Under the pieces are notes generated by a model. It was not told where the DNA came from and did no database searches. It worked only from the letters and a program-made list of their open reading frames with translations. This document shows positions 9,125 to 17,777 of a stretch of DNA of 39,556 bases, piece by piece. Numbering within the stretch: the first letter of the stretch is position 1; each line of letters starts with the position of its first letter. The DNA is taken from contig CAIKXA010000033.1 of assembly GCA_903831295.1 (NCBI GenBank), positions 1-39,556 of the forward strand, written 5' to 3'. Position numbers and translations under genes: made by a program. The DNA comes from an uncultured bacterium (GTDB lineage Bacteria > Planctomycetota > Phycisphaerae > Phycisphaerales > SM1A02).

Positions 9125-12100
9125 TTATGGACAGTCGCCAAACTGACCCAACATGCTGCCCAAATCCTCGGCGTTGATAAAGCCGTCCTCGTTGATATCA
9201 CCCAAGCATGGTGTCGCGCTGCAAGCACCAAACCCGCCCAACAAGGTTCCCAAATCTTCGGCATTCACAAATCTATCGCCGTTCAAATCTGCGGGACATG
9301 GCGTTGCTGTTACAACCGCGCTGATTTCTAGGTCGTCGATATTCCAACCGGTGTACTGAACGCTGCTATCCGTTGTGCCCATGACCCAACGGAAGTACAC
9401 AGTTGGTTGATTATCCGCGATCGCAGAGATGTTGTAGGACACTTTGCTCCAAGAGCTTGAAGATATGGATGCTGAGTTCTGGAACAGAGTGGTCCATGTG
9501 GTTCCGTCATTGCTGACTTTAAAATACGCGCGGTCATAAGTTGAACTTTCAACATTCAACCAACGCTGGAAACCAACCTTCACTCCTGTAAGACCTGTGC
9601 AGTTAAACGCCGTCGTGGTGAGATTGCGCTCCACCAAACTGTTTTCATACACGCCGGTGCTCACATTGTTGTAACCGTACACGTTGGTTCCGGTAAAGCC
9701 AGCCTTTGGATCGGCGCCGCCAGTAGTGACGGCGGTTCCAACTGGAGTTCCAAATGCCCACAACCCTGTGGTGGTCCAACCTGGATTGCTATTCATCGGC
9801 TCTGAATACACAACCGTTTGAGTTGGGCAAGAACCAGCAACAGCGCCAATACGCAATGACCAACTGTTCAACACGCCAGTGTCGGTTGAAGCTTGATCAG
9901 AGACGCGCAGTCTCCACACGCCGGCAGACTGGCCGTAATCAAAGTCGGACAATGCGCCAGCTGGCAAAGTGCCGCCGCCGTCATCGTCATAGGTGGCGAC
10001 AATATTGTCAGTGCCAGAGCCGGTGCGATTGTGCAAGAGCACAGTTGTTCCACTTGGCGAGAGCAACTCAACGTACAAGTCGCCAATGTACGTGTGGGAA
10101 ATATTCACATTCACATCCACGTCCGCGATGCACACGTTGTCGTACACGGTGATGTAGCTGTAATTGGTGGTGTTGTCCCCAACCGTAATTGGACAATCGG
10201 TTGCGGAGTACACGGTGCGACCTACATCAAGCGCAACACTGCGCGTGGTTGGAGTTGTGCCATCGCTTTTGGCAAAGGTGACATTGCCGCTGTAAATGCC
10301 GGCGGCAAGACTGCTGGCACCTGGGGCAATTGCCACGGTTACATTTTGTGTTGCGCCCGCGGTGGCCAGAGTGAAACTGGTTGGCGCGGCGGAACCATCG
10401 ATTGAAATCCACGACGCATCGGCTGAAACATTCACCGTGACTGGAGCGGATTTGCTGTTGGTGACGGTGTACGTAATGCTGCCCGCGAATGGACCGCCAA
10501 CCGCGCCGCCAGTTGAAAGACCGGTGGCTGGAGTTGCAGTGAAACCAGTCTGACCGATTTCAACCGTGTGGCGAACAGTGCGGGCCACACCCGAACCAAG
10601 ATCGGTGAAGACAATGTCTTCAGCATAAATGCCGGCGGCGCTTGAAGTGAGCGCGGAACCAGCGGTTACGGTGACAACAACACTGCCGGCTGCGGGAACA
10701 GATCCGGTGAGATTGCTTGTGCCACCATTGATCAGCAGACCAATGTTGTTGGTGAGGGCAACGCGATAATTTACGGCGGCGGCAGTGCTGTTGCTAAGCG
10801 TGTAGGTGTATGGCAACGAAGAGAATGGACCACCAACAAGACCCGAGTGGGTAACGGCGGTGCTTGGTGTTACGGTTAGACCCTTGGTTGAAAGCGTGTT
10901 CACTGAAAGTGTGCCAGTGTTGTCAGGGTCAAGCCATGTTTTCAAACCAGTTGCCGCGGTTCCGCCACCAAGCCACGACACACTGAAGCGTCCGTAGTAA
11001 TCGCTTGTCACGCTGGTGCATGAAGCGCTACCGCCGTGCAACTGACCAATCACTTGGTGAAGTTGATTGAAAATTGGAGAACCAGAAGAGCCGCCTTCGG
11101 TTGTTCCAACTTCCCATTGACCAACCCGTACATGCGTTCCGTCACCGGGACTTGTTGTGCCCGAGTAGCTGGTTGTGGTGGATGGATTGTTGTCGAAACT
11201 AATTCGCTTCTCTTGAACATTTGGATGATGAATGCCGCATGATGATGTGGCCTCAGCGCCGGTTGCGTTCCAACCCGCGTAGTTGACATACCACGCGGGG
11301 TTTGGACTAGAGGTAAGACGAACCAGAACGAAATCAGAGGAGGAGAGTCCGGCCTTGTATGTTGAGCCCGTATTAAACTTGGTCAACACGCCGTTACCTG
11401 TAGCACCGCTTGATGCGCTACCTGGCGTGCGGCAGGTTGTGTTTTCATAATTCCAAAATGCGACAAGCGACGGGGCGTTGCTTGCGGTGATGCCGCAGTG
11501 AAACGCTGTCATGAAGTATGGCGCAAGATCTTGGCGAACATTATTCACCATGAAACCTGTGCAAAACAGCGAGCCGCCAGTTGAAATCGCGGCAACCGTG
11601 GAAATTTCATCGCGCCAGCCGTCGCCTTGGCTGCAAATCACGTCAACGTTGCAAGAACCAGACTTATCAAGCACATTCACGATTTCTGAAAAGTTGAGAT
11701 AGCCGGCGTTGATGGAGCCAAGCGTGAGTTGCACTTCGCGCTCAAGGTCGCGCTCTACGGTGAGCTCGATCACGATTTCGTTGCCTGGAAGTGGCGGCGT
11801 CCAAAGTTGTCCGTGATCGGCGTTGTCGGCTTCGGTGAATGGACGAATCACATGCGCCATGTCTGGCGTGTAAATGTAAAGCGCGGCGCCACGTGGCAAG
11901 TGATATTCAGTGAAGCCAAGATTCATGGAGACGGCGTTGTCGCAACCAACACGAAGGCGCCACACGCTGCGAAGCGCGCCGGATTGATCGATTACATTTT
12001 CCCAGGTGCCGCTGGTGGTTGGAGAAATATTCACGGGATTTGGAATTGCGTATCGCGGCGCTTCAACGCGCGCGGCGCGAATGAGATCTTCATTGGCAAT

Positions 12101-12307
12101 GTTGGCCATGTCCAGCTTGGCCACATCCACCTTCTCAACTTCTTTAATGGTTGGCATTTGAAATGCCGCGGCCGTTGGCTTGGTTGGAACAGTTTCTTCA
12201 AACACTTGCGCGAGCGCGTTGTTGCCCATCACGGCAAAGCTGGCTGCGAACACTAAACCGCAAAGTTTTTTGGAAAGGTTGGCGAACGCGTTGCGGGTGT
12301 GAGACAT
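9125..12307 (-). CDS. Secreted trypsin-like serine peptidase with P-domain and dockerin-like tail
   Basis: The 1,060-residue product starts at the ATG at 12307, which has a GGAG seven bases upstream. An in-frame ATG at 12364 would place a poor N-terminus before the signal peptide (MSHTRNAFANLSKKL, cleavage after NALA). Domains in order: a lysyl-endopeptidase-like serine protease (His in MTAFHCG near residue 265, likely Asp in SSDFVLVRL near 325, Ser in GGSSGSPIF near 408); two Ig/BACON-like beta-sandwich segments; a proprotein-convertase P-domain with SHTYIGDLYVELLSPSG; a MAM/jelly-roll-like segment; and two dockerin-like calcium-loop repeats at the C-terminus (LNGDRFVNAEDLGTLLGGFG and a second similar copy). 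It probably acts extracellularly in protein degradation. The terminal repeats may serve sorting or attachment. Confidence 0.93.
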   Translation of the reverse strand: MSHTRNAFANLSKKLCGLVFAASFAVMGNNALAQVFEETVPTKPTAAAFQMPTIKEVEKVDVAKLDMANIANEDLIRAARVEAPRYAIPNPVNISPTTSGTWENVIDQSGALRSVWRLRVGCDNAVSMNLGFTEYHLPRGAALYIYTPDMAHVIRPFTEADNADHGQLWTPPLPGNEIVIELTVERDLEREVQLTLGSINAGYLNFSEIVNVLDKSGSCNVDVICSQGDGWRDEISTVAAISTGGSLFCTGFMVNNVRQDLAPYFMTAFHCGITASNAPSLVAFWNYENTTCRTPGSASSGATGNGVLTKFNTGSTYKAGLSSSDFVLVRLTSSPNPAWYVNYAGWNATGAEATSSCGIHHPNVQEKRISFDNNPSTTTSYSGTTSPGDGTHVRVGQWEVGTTEGGSSGSPIFNQLHQVIGQLHGGSASCTSVTSDYYGRFSVSWLGGGTAATGLKTWLDPDNTGTLSVNTLSTKGLTVTPSTAVTHSGLVGGPFSSLPYTYTLSNSTAAAVNYRVALTNNIGLLINGGTSNLTGSVPAAGSVVVTVTAGSALTSSAAGIYAEDIVFTDLGSGVARTVRHTVEIGQTGFTATPATGLSTGGAVGGPFAGSITYTVTNSKSAPVTVNVSADASWISIDGSAAPTSFTLATAGATQNVTVAIAPGASSLAAGIYSGNVTFAKSDGTTPTTRSVALDVGRTVYSATDCPITVGDNTTNYSYITVYDNVCIADVDVNVNISHTYIGDLYVELLSPSGTTVLLHNRTGSGTDNIVATYDDDGGGTLPAGALSDFDYGQSAGVWRLRVSDQASTDTGVLNSWSLRIGAVAGSCPTQTVVYSEPMNSNPGWTTTGLWAFGTPVGTAVTTGGADPKAGFTGTNVYGYNNVSTGVYENSLVERNLTTTAFNCTGLTGVKVGFQRWLNVESSTYDRAYFKVSNDGTTWTTLFQNSASISSSSWSKVSYNISAIADNQPTVYFRWVMGTTDSSVQYTGWNIDDLEISAVVTATPCPADLNGDRFVNAEDLGTLLGGFGACSATPCLGDINEDGFINAEDLGSMLGQFGDCP

Positions 12308-12341
12308 GCTTGGCTCCGGTGGACTGTGTGTGAAAAATTTG

Positions 12342-12374
12342 GATCTATAGATAGACACGTTCAATTAGATTGAA
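12342..12374 (-). promoter_or_regulatory. Candidate promoter/operator of the secreted peptidase gene
   Basis: GATCTATAGATAGA (12342-12355) contains a TATAGA -10-like box on the minus strand, 35 bases upstream of the chosen ATG. It is adjoined by a perfect inverted repeat TTCAAT-TAG-ATTGAA at 12360-12374 that could bind a dimeric regulator. The 14-mer recurs with one change at the start of the YHYH gene (21490-21503). Function is inferred. No gene is visible in the rest of 12308-12497. Confidence 0.4.
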
Positions 12375-12497
12375 CACCTTAATATGTCCGAAAATGAACT
12401 CAGTGCAACCAAAAGTTTGGTTTTTGAAGCATAAAAGTCTAAATTCAGGGCTTTTTTGAAGCCGCAGATCCAATTTAAGATGGATTTTGTGTCTGGA

Positions 12498-13016
12498 TTA
12501 GCCTTTGGGTGAGGCCAAAGCACAAATGGCGCGAAACTCAGCCGGCTGAACTGGAGTGACAGACAGCCGATTGCCGCGCTGAAGAATCATTAATTTGGAG
12601 AGCGCCTTTACCGCGCGCAGTTCTTCAAGAGTAATCACGCGCGCGAATTCAGTTTCAAACGCAAGTTCCACCGCGGACCAACGCGGTTGCTCTTTGGTTG
12701 CGGCGGCATCAAAAAATTCACTGCGCTTGTCAAATTGCAACGGGTCTGGTTGCGCAAGCGCGCTCACGGTTGCCACGCCCGCCACGCCCAAAGGATCCGC
12801 GTTGGAGTGATACAACAACACACGATCACCTTGCTGCATGGCGCGCATGAAATTGCGCGCTTGATAATTGCGCACGCCTTCCCATAGCGTTCGCTTGTCA
12901 CGCTTTAAATCTGCAATGCCATACACCGAAGGCTCCGACTTGGCGAGCCAGAAGCCGGTGCTTTTTTGCAAATTGACTGGCGCTTTTGCAATTTTAGATT
13001 TGGTTTTCTTGATCAT
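12498..13016 (-). CDS. EVE domain-containing protein
   Basis: This 172-residue protein contains an EVE domain (PUA-like fold), with the characteristic FWLAKSEPSVYGIADL opening, WEGVRNYQARNFMR, GDRVLLYHSNA and the late LMILQRGNRLSVTPV segment. EVE proteins are related to YTH and ASCH domains and are thought to recognise modified bases in DNA or RNA; the human homologue is thymocyte nuclear protein 1. The bacterial role is not settled. A basic N-terminal stretch (KKTKSKIAKAP) precedes the domain. It follows the PGPGW gene by 18 bases on the same strand and is likely co-transcribed with it. Confidence 0.92.
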   Translation of the reverse strand: MIKKTKSKIAKAPVNLQKSTGFWLAKSEPSVYGIADLKRDKRTLWEGVRNYQARNFMRAMQQGDRVLLYHSNADPLGVAGVATVSALAQPDPLQFDKRSEFFDAAATKEQPRWSAVELAFETEFARVITLEELRAVKALSKLMILQRGNRLSVTPVQPAEFRAICALASPKG

Positions 13017-13034
13017 GTGAGCAAATGAGTTCGT

Positions 13035-13343
13035 TTATTTCTTGGGCGCGGATTCGGTGGACGTTGAAGTGGCTGAAGTCGGCGACGAATGATTTACTGG
13101 GTGTTGCGGCGAATTATGATGCATTTTATCCACCGCTTCTTGCGCCATATGTTTTATCTTTTTCAGCCAGTGGCGCGCCCAAGCAAATTCAATCGCAAGA
13201 ATGGCCAGGCCCGCAGGAAGCACAATAAATGCGGGACCAGGCAACACAATCATGGCGATGCCAATCAGCGTGATGGTTCCACCAATGAGCGCAACCACAA
13301 CTTTACGAGCGACCACATATGTTTGATGTGCGAATTCGCTCAT
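13035..13343 (-). CDS. Small PGPGW-type (TIGR02611-like) transmembrane protein
   Basis: The 102-residue product (start at ATG 13343, MSEFAHQTYVVARK) has two adjacent hydrophobic helices around GGTITLIGIAMIVLPGPAF and IVLPAGLAILAIEF, then a basic, charged tail (ARHWLKKIKH). The TLIGIAMIVLPGP pattern is that of a small family of uncharacterised membrane proteins. Upstream in-frame ATG codons exist, to 13469, but would overlap lepB, so the shorter form is preferred. Function is unknown. It lies between lepB and the EVE gene in the minus-strand housekeeping run. Confidence 0.8.
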   Translation of the reverse strand: MSEFAHQTYVVARKVVVALIGGTITLIGIAMIVLPGPAFIVLPAGLAILAIEFAWARHWLKKIKHMAQEAVDKMHHNSPQHPVNHSSPTSATSTSTESAPKK

Positions 13344-13383
13344 GCGTGAAGAATAGTGCGTGTTGCGCCAACACAGTCTTGGC

Positions 13384-15054
13384 TTAGCGGATGAATCGCA
13401 GCGAGCCAAAGTTGGGAACAATGTTGGGACTCTTGGCGCTGGGATCCTGCATTTCCAATCCACTTGCAAGCGGATAGGTGGCGGGAAAATATACGCACCA
13501 CGCCTTGCCCACGATTAATTCTTGCGGCACCACGAATGGATTTTCAAATCCAATCACGCGCTGTAAAATTGGATGCGGTCTGCCCCAGAAACGTCCGTCA
13601 CGACTTGCGGGACTATTGTCGCCAAGCATGAGGTAATCGGTTGGACCAAGTCGCGCAGGATCATCAATGTCGGTTGCGAAAGCCTTGCCCAGAATAATGG
13701 ACCCATTTGTTGCAACTTGATTGCCAGGAAGAAGAATGCCAGGTTGGTAATACAAGTCGCGGTCAATTTTCATGTTTCGCACCGTGACGGGCGAGCCTGA
13801 AAAATTCCACGACATGGATTGAATTCCAGCGGGCTTGGTGGAAACCGGATCGTTGCGGTAGCGCGCTGGATCAATTCCAGAAGCCACGAGACGCATCTCG
13901 GGAGTTGTTCCTGTGTTGGCGAATTCGTAGGGAATACAAAGCTCTTTTACGCCGTTCACAAACAACCACACGGCTTGGTCGACATGCCAGAACTCAATAT
14001 CAAGAAATTTTTGCTCGCTCGAAAGCGTTGCGTGGCCTTGAGCAAGAGTGCGCGCGGGTTCGGTGGTGGCGCCCGCGGTTTGCACGGTGACGTCGATGGA
14101 CTTGGTTGCATTGCTCACTGCGGCGGTGATACATAAGCCGCGCGTGTTCAAGACAAATGACGCGGTTGCTTTTTCGGGTTGATCAAATTCCAGCGCGGCC
14201 GTGGCTCGAATATCGCTCATGGGAAATTCGGATGAGCGGCGCCACACGTTGTAGGCATTCCAATCCGTCACTGGAAAATGTTGCGCGCTCCATGCAAGTT
14301 GAGTGGCGTTTGATGTTGGCCACTTCCACACGCGCGAGTCCCCCGCCACCCACGCGGATTTATTTTCGCCAGTGGGCGCGAAGGCCGGGCCGGGCCAAGG
14401 GCGCCGCCAATTTTCTTGCAATTTTTTTAAGTCCACGGGCACCCAATCGCTGGACCACACGGTTTGCCATATGGCGCGCTGAATCATTTCTGGCTTGCGC
14501 TCTATGCGCAATGCGTCGGGCGCGGCGTCTTGCGCGCCTGTGAATACATCGCCATCAACAAGCAGCAGCGACTGCGACGGCATTCCAACCATTCGCTTGA
14601 TGTAATTCTGCGAATCGCCAATAGGGTCGGGCGGATTTTTAAATACAACCACATCCCATCGCTTGGGCTGAAAAACCCACGGCACATATTTCAGCACCAG
14701 CACGCGGTCGCCGCCAACAACTTGCGCGCGAAGATTTCCAAGTTCCGTTTCGCCCATTGCAAATTGCCGCGTGACCATTGGATCAACAAGCGGCGCGCGC
14801 GCGGTGGGCGGCGCGCCATTGTCAAACACGGATCCGCCATCAGCGGTGTAGGCGTAGCCACTGGCGTCGCTGCGAACACGAATGTGTTGACCCAACAACG
14901 TTGGCGCCATGGAGCCGGTTGGAATGACAAAACCTTCAAGCACAAATCCGCGAAATGCCATTGCCATGGCAAACGCAACGATCAAGCCTTGGATTGTGTC
15001 CACGCCGCCAGAGCGCTGTTGTTGTGCGGGAGTTTCGCTTGAGGGATCGCTCAT
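13384..15054 (-). CDS. lepB: Signal peptidase I, enlarged planctomycete-type
   Basis: This inner-membrane protease removes signal peptides from exported proteins. The start at 15054 (MSDPSSETPAQQQ) puts a single transmembrane helix directly before the catalytic serine motif VIPTGSMAPTLLG; an earlier in-frame ATG at 15153 adds an unlikely leader. The Lys general base is in NYIKRMVGMP, and the C-terminal box is MLGDNSPASRDGRFWG. The protein is 556 residues, about twice the length of most bacterial LepB. The excess is an insertion of roughly 250 residues between the lysine motif and the last box, resembling a beta-sandwich more than a membrane region. The catalytic elements are intact, so activity is expected. 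Confidence 0.92.
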   Translation of the reverse strand: MSDPSSETPAQQQRSGGVDTIQGLIVAFAMAMAFRGFVLEGFVIPTGSMAPTLLGQHIRVRSDASGYAYTADGGSVFDNGAPPTARAPLVDPMVTRQFAMGETELGNLRAQVVGGDRVLVLKYVPWVFQPKRWDVVVFKNPPDPIGDSQNYIKRMVGMPSQSLLLVDGDVFTGAQDAAPDALRIERKPEMIQRAIWQTVWSSDWVPVDLKKLQENWRRPWPGPAFAPTGENKSAWVAGDSRVWKWPTSNATQLAWSAQHFPVTDWNAYNVWRRSSEFPMSDIRATAALEFDQPEKATASFVLNTRGLCITAAVSNATKSIDVTVQTAGATTEPARTLAQGHATLSSEQKFLDIEFWHVDQAVWLFVNGVKELCIPYEFANTGTTPEMRLVASGIDPARYRNDPVSTKPAGIQSMSWNFSGSPVTVRNMKIDRDLYYQPGILLPGNQVATNGSIILGKAFATDIDDPARLGPTDYLMLGDNSPASRDGRFWGRPHPILQRVIGFENPFVVPQELIVGKAWCVYFPATYPLASGLEMQDPSAKSPNIVPNFGSLRFIR

Positions 15055-15190
15055 GAATAGAGCAATGTATCGCGTGTTTGTGTTGCAAGCATTGGCGTGC
15101 CCAAGAAAGTCGATGCGCGTGCGGCGTTGTAGAGCACGAAGAACATGGCGCAATCAATTTATAGTTTCGGCTACGCGCGCAACACGGGCA

Positions 15191-16258
15191 TTAATTGCGC
15201 CTGTTTGGCGGCGGCGCGGATGGCGGCGCTGGAGGCGGCACGTCTGGCAAAAGTTCCTCAAATGGAAACGCAACTTCCTTGTTGTCGGAGTCCAAACGAA
15301 CCAGCACAAGTTGCACAAGAATTTTTCCATCAATCACGGTGCCTGGGCCGTCCGTGGTCATCACGCGCGAATTCTTTTTGGGAAGACGCTTGGAAAGTTC
15401 CTCGTAAGTCTTGTCTTCGTAGCGCAGGCAACACATCAGGCGACCGCAACGCCCGCTGATTTTAAGCGGGTCCATGGTGGCCTTTTGAATTTTGGCGCTC
15501 TTCATACTGACAGGCTTGAGCACCTTCAAGAAATTTTTGCAGCAACAATGTTGACCGCACTTTTCATAATCCGCTGTCAAGCGTGCCTCGTCGCGCGCGC
15601 CAACTTGGCGATCAAAAACGCGCGCGCCGTAATGTTGCTCCAACTCGCGCAGCACGCCGGAAATATCGGGGCGCGGCAGTGGCGGCTCGTTCTGCTTGGC
15701 CTCTGGACCCATCCACAACATGGTCACAGTTTCACCACCCAAAATTACTTCCACCTCCACCACCTTCACATCCAACCTGTACTTGTTCACAATTTCACGC
15801 GCGTGATCGCGGCGATCTTTTGCCGCGGATTGATAGGCGTTCCAGCGCGTCATGTCGTCGGCGGTGGCGATGCGCAACACTTCGCCTTCTTGCGTGAAGG
15901 GATAGTCGCGGCCGCCAGAGTTCTCTATGAACTTCAACATTTCAGAGCGACTCACGCTTTTAGAGCAACTTCCATTGGCGCAAGTTGTGGTGAGCATTTC
16001 ACCAATCTCCACACCGCGCGGCGTCTGCACCACAAGGCGCGAACCGCAACCAGGTTTGGCGTCGCCCTTGTATGGAAACTCGCCCACTTGGCGCATAGCG
16101 CCAAACTTCACAACAATGCTGGTGGGAGGTTTTAGACGCGCGTAAATTTCCGCGTCGGTCATGGCGTCGCGGCGCGCGGGGTCCGAATCTTGTTCGAACA
16201 TTGGAAGCGGAAGAATGGACATCGCAATGTCCATGCTAACCAACGGCGAGCGCGTCAC
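15191..16258 (-). CDS. PSP1 domain protein (RicT/YaaT-like)
   Basis: This 355-residue protein belongs to the PSP1/RicT family. The core includes KVVEVEVILGGETVTMLWMG, then a cysteine-rich segment YEKCGQHCCCKNFL and GRCGRLMCCLRYE, which in RicT helps bind Fe-S clusters in the RicAFT complex that affects RNase Y maturation in Bacillus. A further CANGSCSKS cysteine motif lies in the N-terminal third. The C-terminus is low-complexity Pro/Ala (PPPAPPSAPPPNRRN). The start is uncertain: GTG at 16258 or ATG at 16234, neither with a clear ribosome site. It is followed by lepB after a 136-base gap. Confidence 0.88.
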   Translation of the reverse strand: MTRSPLVSMDIAMSILPLPMFEQDSDPARRDAMTDAEIYARLKPPTSIVVKFGAMRQVGEFPYKGDAKPGCGSRLVVQTPRGVEIGEMLTTTCANGSCSKSVSRSEMLKFIENSGGRDYPFTQEGEVLRIATADDMTRWNAYQSAAKDRRDHAREIVNKYRLDVKVVEVEVILGGETVTMLWMGPEAKQNEPPLPRPDISGVLRELEQHYGARVFDRQVGARDEARLTADYEKCGQHCCCKNFLKVLKPVSMKSAKIQKATMDPLKISGRCGRLMCCLRYEDKTYEELSKRLPKKNSRVMTTDGPGTVIDGKILVQLVLVRLDSDNKEVAFPFEELLPDVPPPAPPSAPPPNRRN

Positions 16259-16339
16259 GCTATCGCTGTTTCAAAATGCGCGTGAAATTTCTTGGCCGTA
16301 TCTGGCTGACACAATAGAACCATGCGCGGCGATGTGAAT

Positions 16340-17740
16340 TTATTTACGGGCTGGTCGCAGCGTGCGCTTGCGTTCGCTGAACTGCAGGCGAATCGGCACT
16401 TCGCTAAATGGCAAAGTTTCACGCAAACGGTTGAGCAAGTAGCGCTCGTACTGGCCCTTGAACAACGCGGGCTTGTTCACCACCATGGCAATGGTTGGTG
16501 GATTGATTGAAATTTGGCTGACATACAGCACCTTGGCGATGGTTCCAAGGCTTGAACTTGGTCCGCGTTCGGCAAGAATCTTTTTAATAGCGGCGTTCAG
16601 TTTGCCGGTTCCCTCACGGTGCGCCGCCTGCTCTTGCATGGAAAAACTTAGCGCAAGCGTGTCGCGTAAACCCTTGCCAGTCTTTGCGCTGACAAACGAA
16701 ATAGGCGCGTAGGAAAGTTGCGGGAACTCCTGCGTGATGTACGCCTGATAGTCGGCGGGCTTGAGGGTTTTCTGCACCAAATCCAATTTGTTCACCGTGA
16801 TCAGCGTTGGCTTGAATGAATCGGCAAGTTGCATGGCCAACGTCTTTTCAATCTGCGTGCTTTTTTCGGTGGCGTCAAGAAGCAGCCACGCAACATCGCA
16901 GCGTGCGATGGCATCGGCGGTTCTGGTGTTGGCGTAAAATTCAATGTCACCGTCCCAACTTTTCTTTTTGCGAACACCCGCGGTGTCAATCAACGTGATA
17001 ATGCGACCTTCTTTTTCAATGCGCACATCCACGCTGTCGCGCGTTGTGCCCGCGATTTCACTGACAATCACGCGTGGCTCGCCCGCAAGCCAATTCACAA
17101 TGCTGCTTTTGCCGGCATTTCGTCGACCAACAATCGCGATGCGAATTTCTGGAATGGGCGGCTTCTCATCGGGAGCGTCGTCCTCCACATCGGGCAACTT
17201 GCTCACAATAAGATTGCGTAAATATGCAAGACCAAGACCGCTGCTGGCGCTGACACATGTTGGCGCGCCGAAACCAAGTCGCGCAACTTCCTGCGCCGCC
17301 GACTCCCAACTTCTGTCGTCCACCTTGTTGGCGACCGCGATCACCTTTGAAGTGAGCCCACGCCGACGCAACAGCGTGGCCACGGTTCGATCAAGCGCCA
17401 TCACGCCGTCCTTCGCGTCGGTGACAAACAAAATAATGTCAGCCTCTTTTGCGGCGGCCATGATTTGCGATTCAATGCTTGGCTTGAGCGGAGTGAGATC
17501 AACGCCCGCGTCGTCCTTGCGATTTTTTTCAGTGGTGTAAATTCCCCAACCGCCTGTATCGATCACATGCATGGCGCGCGTTGGACCCTTGGTTGGCTTC
17601 AACGCAATTTCCACGGAGATGCGGTCGCGCGTCACGCCTGGCGTGGGGTCAACGATGGAAATACGGCGACCCGCGAGCCGGTTAAAAAGGCTGCTTTTAC
17701 CTACGTTTGGTCGACCAATGATGGCGAGTTTGGGAAGCAT
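16340..17740 (-). CDS. der: Ribosome-associated GTPase Der (EngA)
   Basis: The 466-residue product has two consecutive GTPase domains, unique to Der. The first has P-loop GRPNVGKSSLFNRL, DTGG and NKVD; the second has GRRNAGKSSIVNWL, DTAG and NKLD. A KH-like C-terminal domain follows, ending in the basic RKRTLRPARK. Der is an essential 50S ribosomal subunit assembly factor. The ATG at 17740 has a GGGG six bases upstream, and a TATAGT box lies just before it, so it may have its own promoter in the 37-base gap after the SUMF1 gene. Confidence 0.97.
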   Translation of the reverse strand: MLPKLAIIGRPNVGKSSLFNRLAGRRISIVDPTPGVTRDRISVEIALKPTKGPTRAMHVIDTGGWGIYTTEKNRKDDAGVDLTPLKPSIESQIMAAAKEADIILFVTDAKDGVMALDRTVATLLRRRGLTSKVIAVANKVDDRSWESAAQEVARLGFGAPTCVSASSGLGLAYLRNLIVSKLPDVEDDAPDEKPPIPEIRIAIVGRRNAGKSSIVNWLAGEPRVIVSEIAGTTRDSVDVRIEKEGRIITLIDTAGVRKKKSWDGDIEFYANTRTADAIARCDVAWLLLDATEKSTQIEKTLAMQLADSFKPTLITVNKLDLVQKTLKPADYQAYITQEFPQLSYAPISFVSAKTGKGLRDTLALSFSMQEQAAHREGTGKLNAAIKKILAERGPSSSLGTIAKVLYVSQISINPPTIAMVVNKPALFKGQYERYLLNRLRETLPFSEVPIRLQFSERKRTLRPARK

Positions 17741-17777
17741 GACAGCCCCACACTATAGGGTAAATCCGCCTTGCTCA

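Noticed and set aside
14909-16135. Plus-strand open frame of 408 codons
   Set aside because: It covers the start of lepB and most of the PSP1 gene in antisense; its translation is low-complexity and rich in His, Arg and Ala without any domain.
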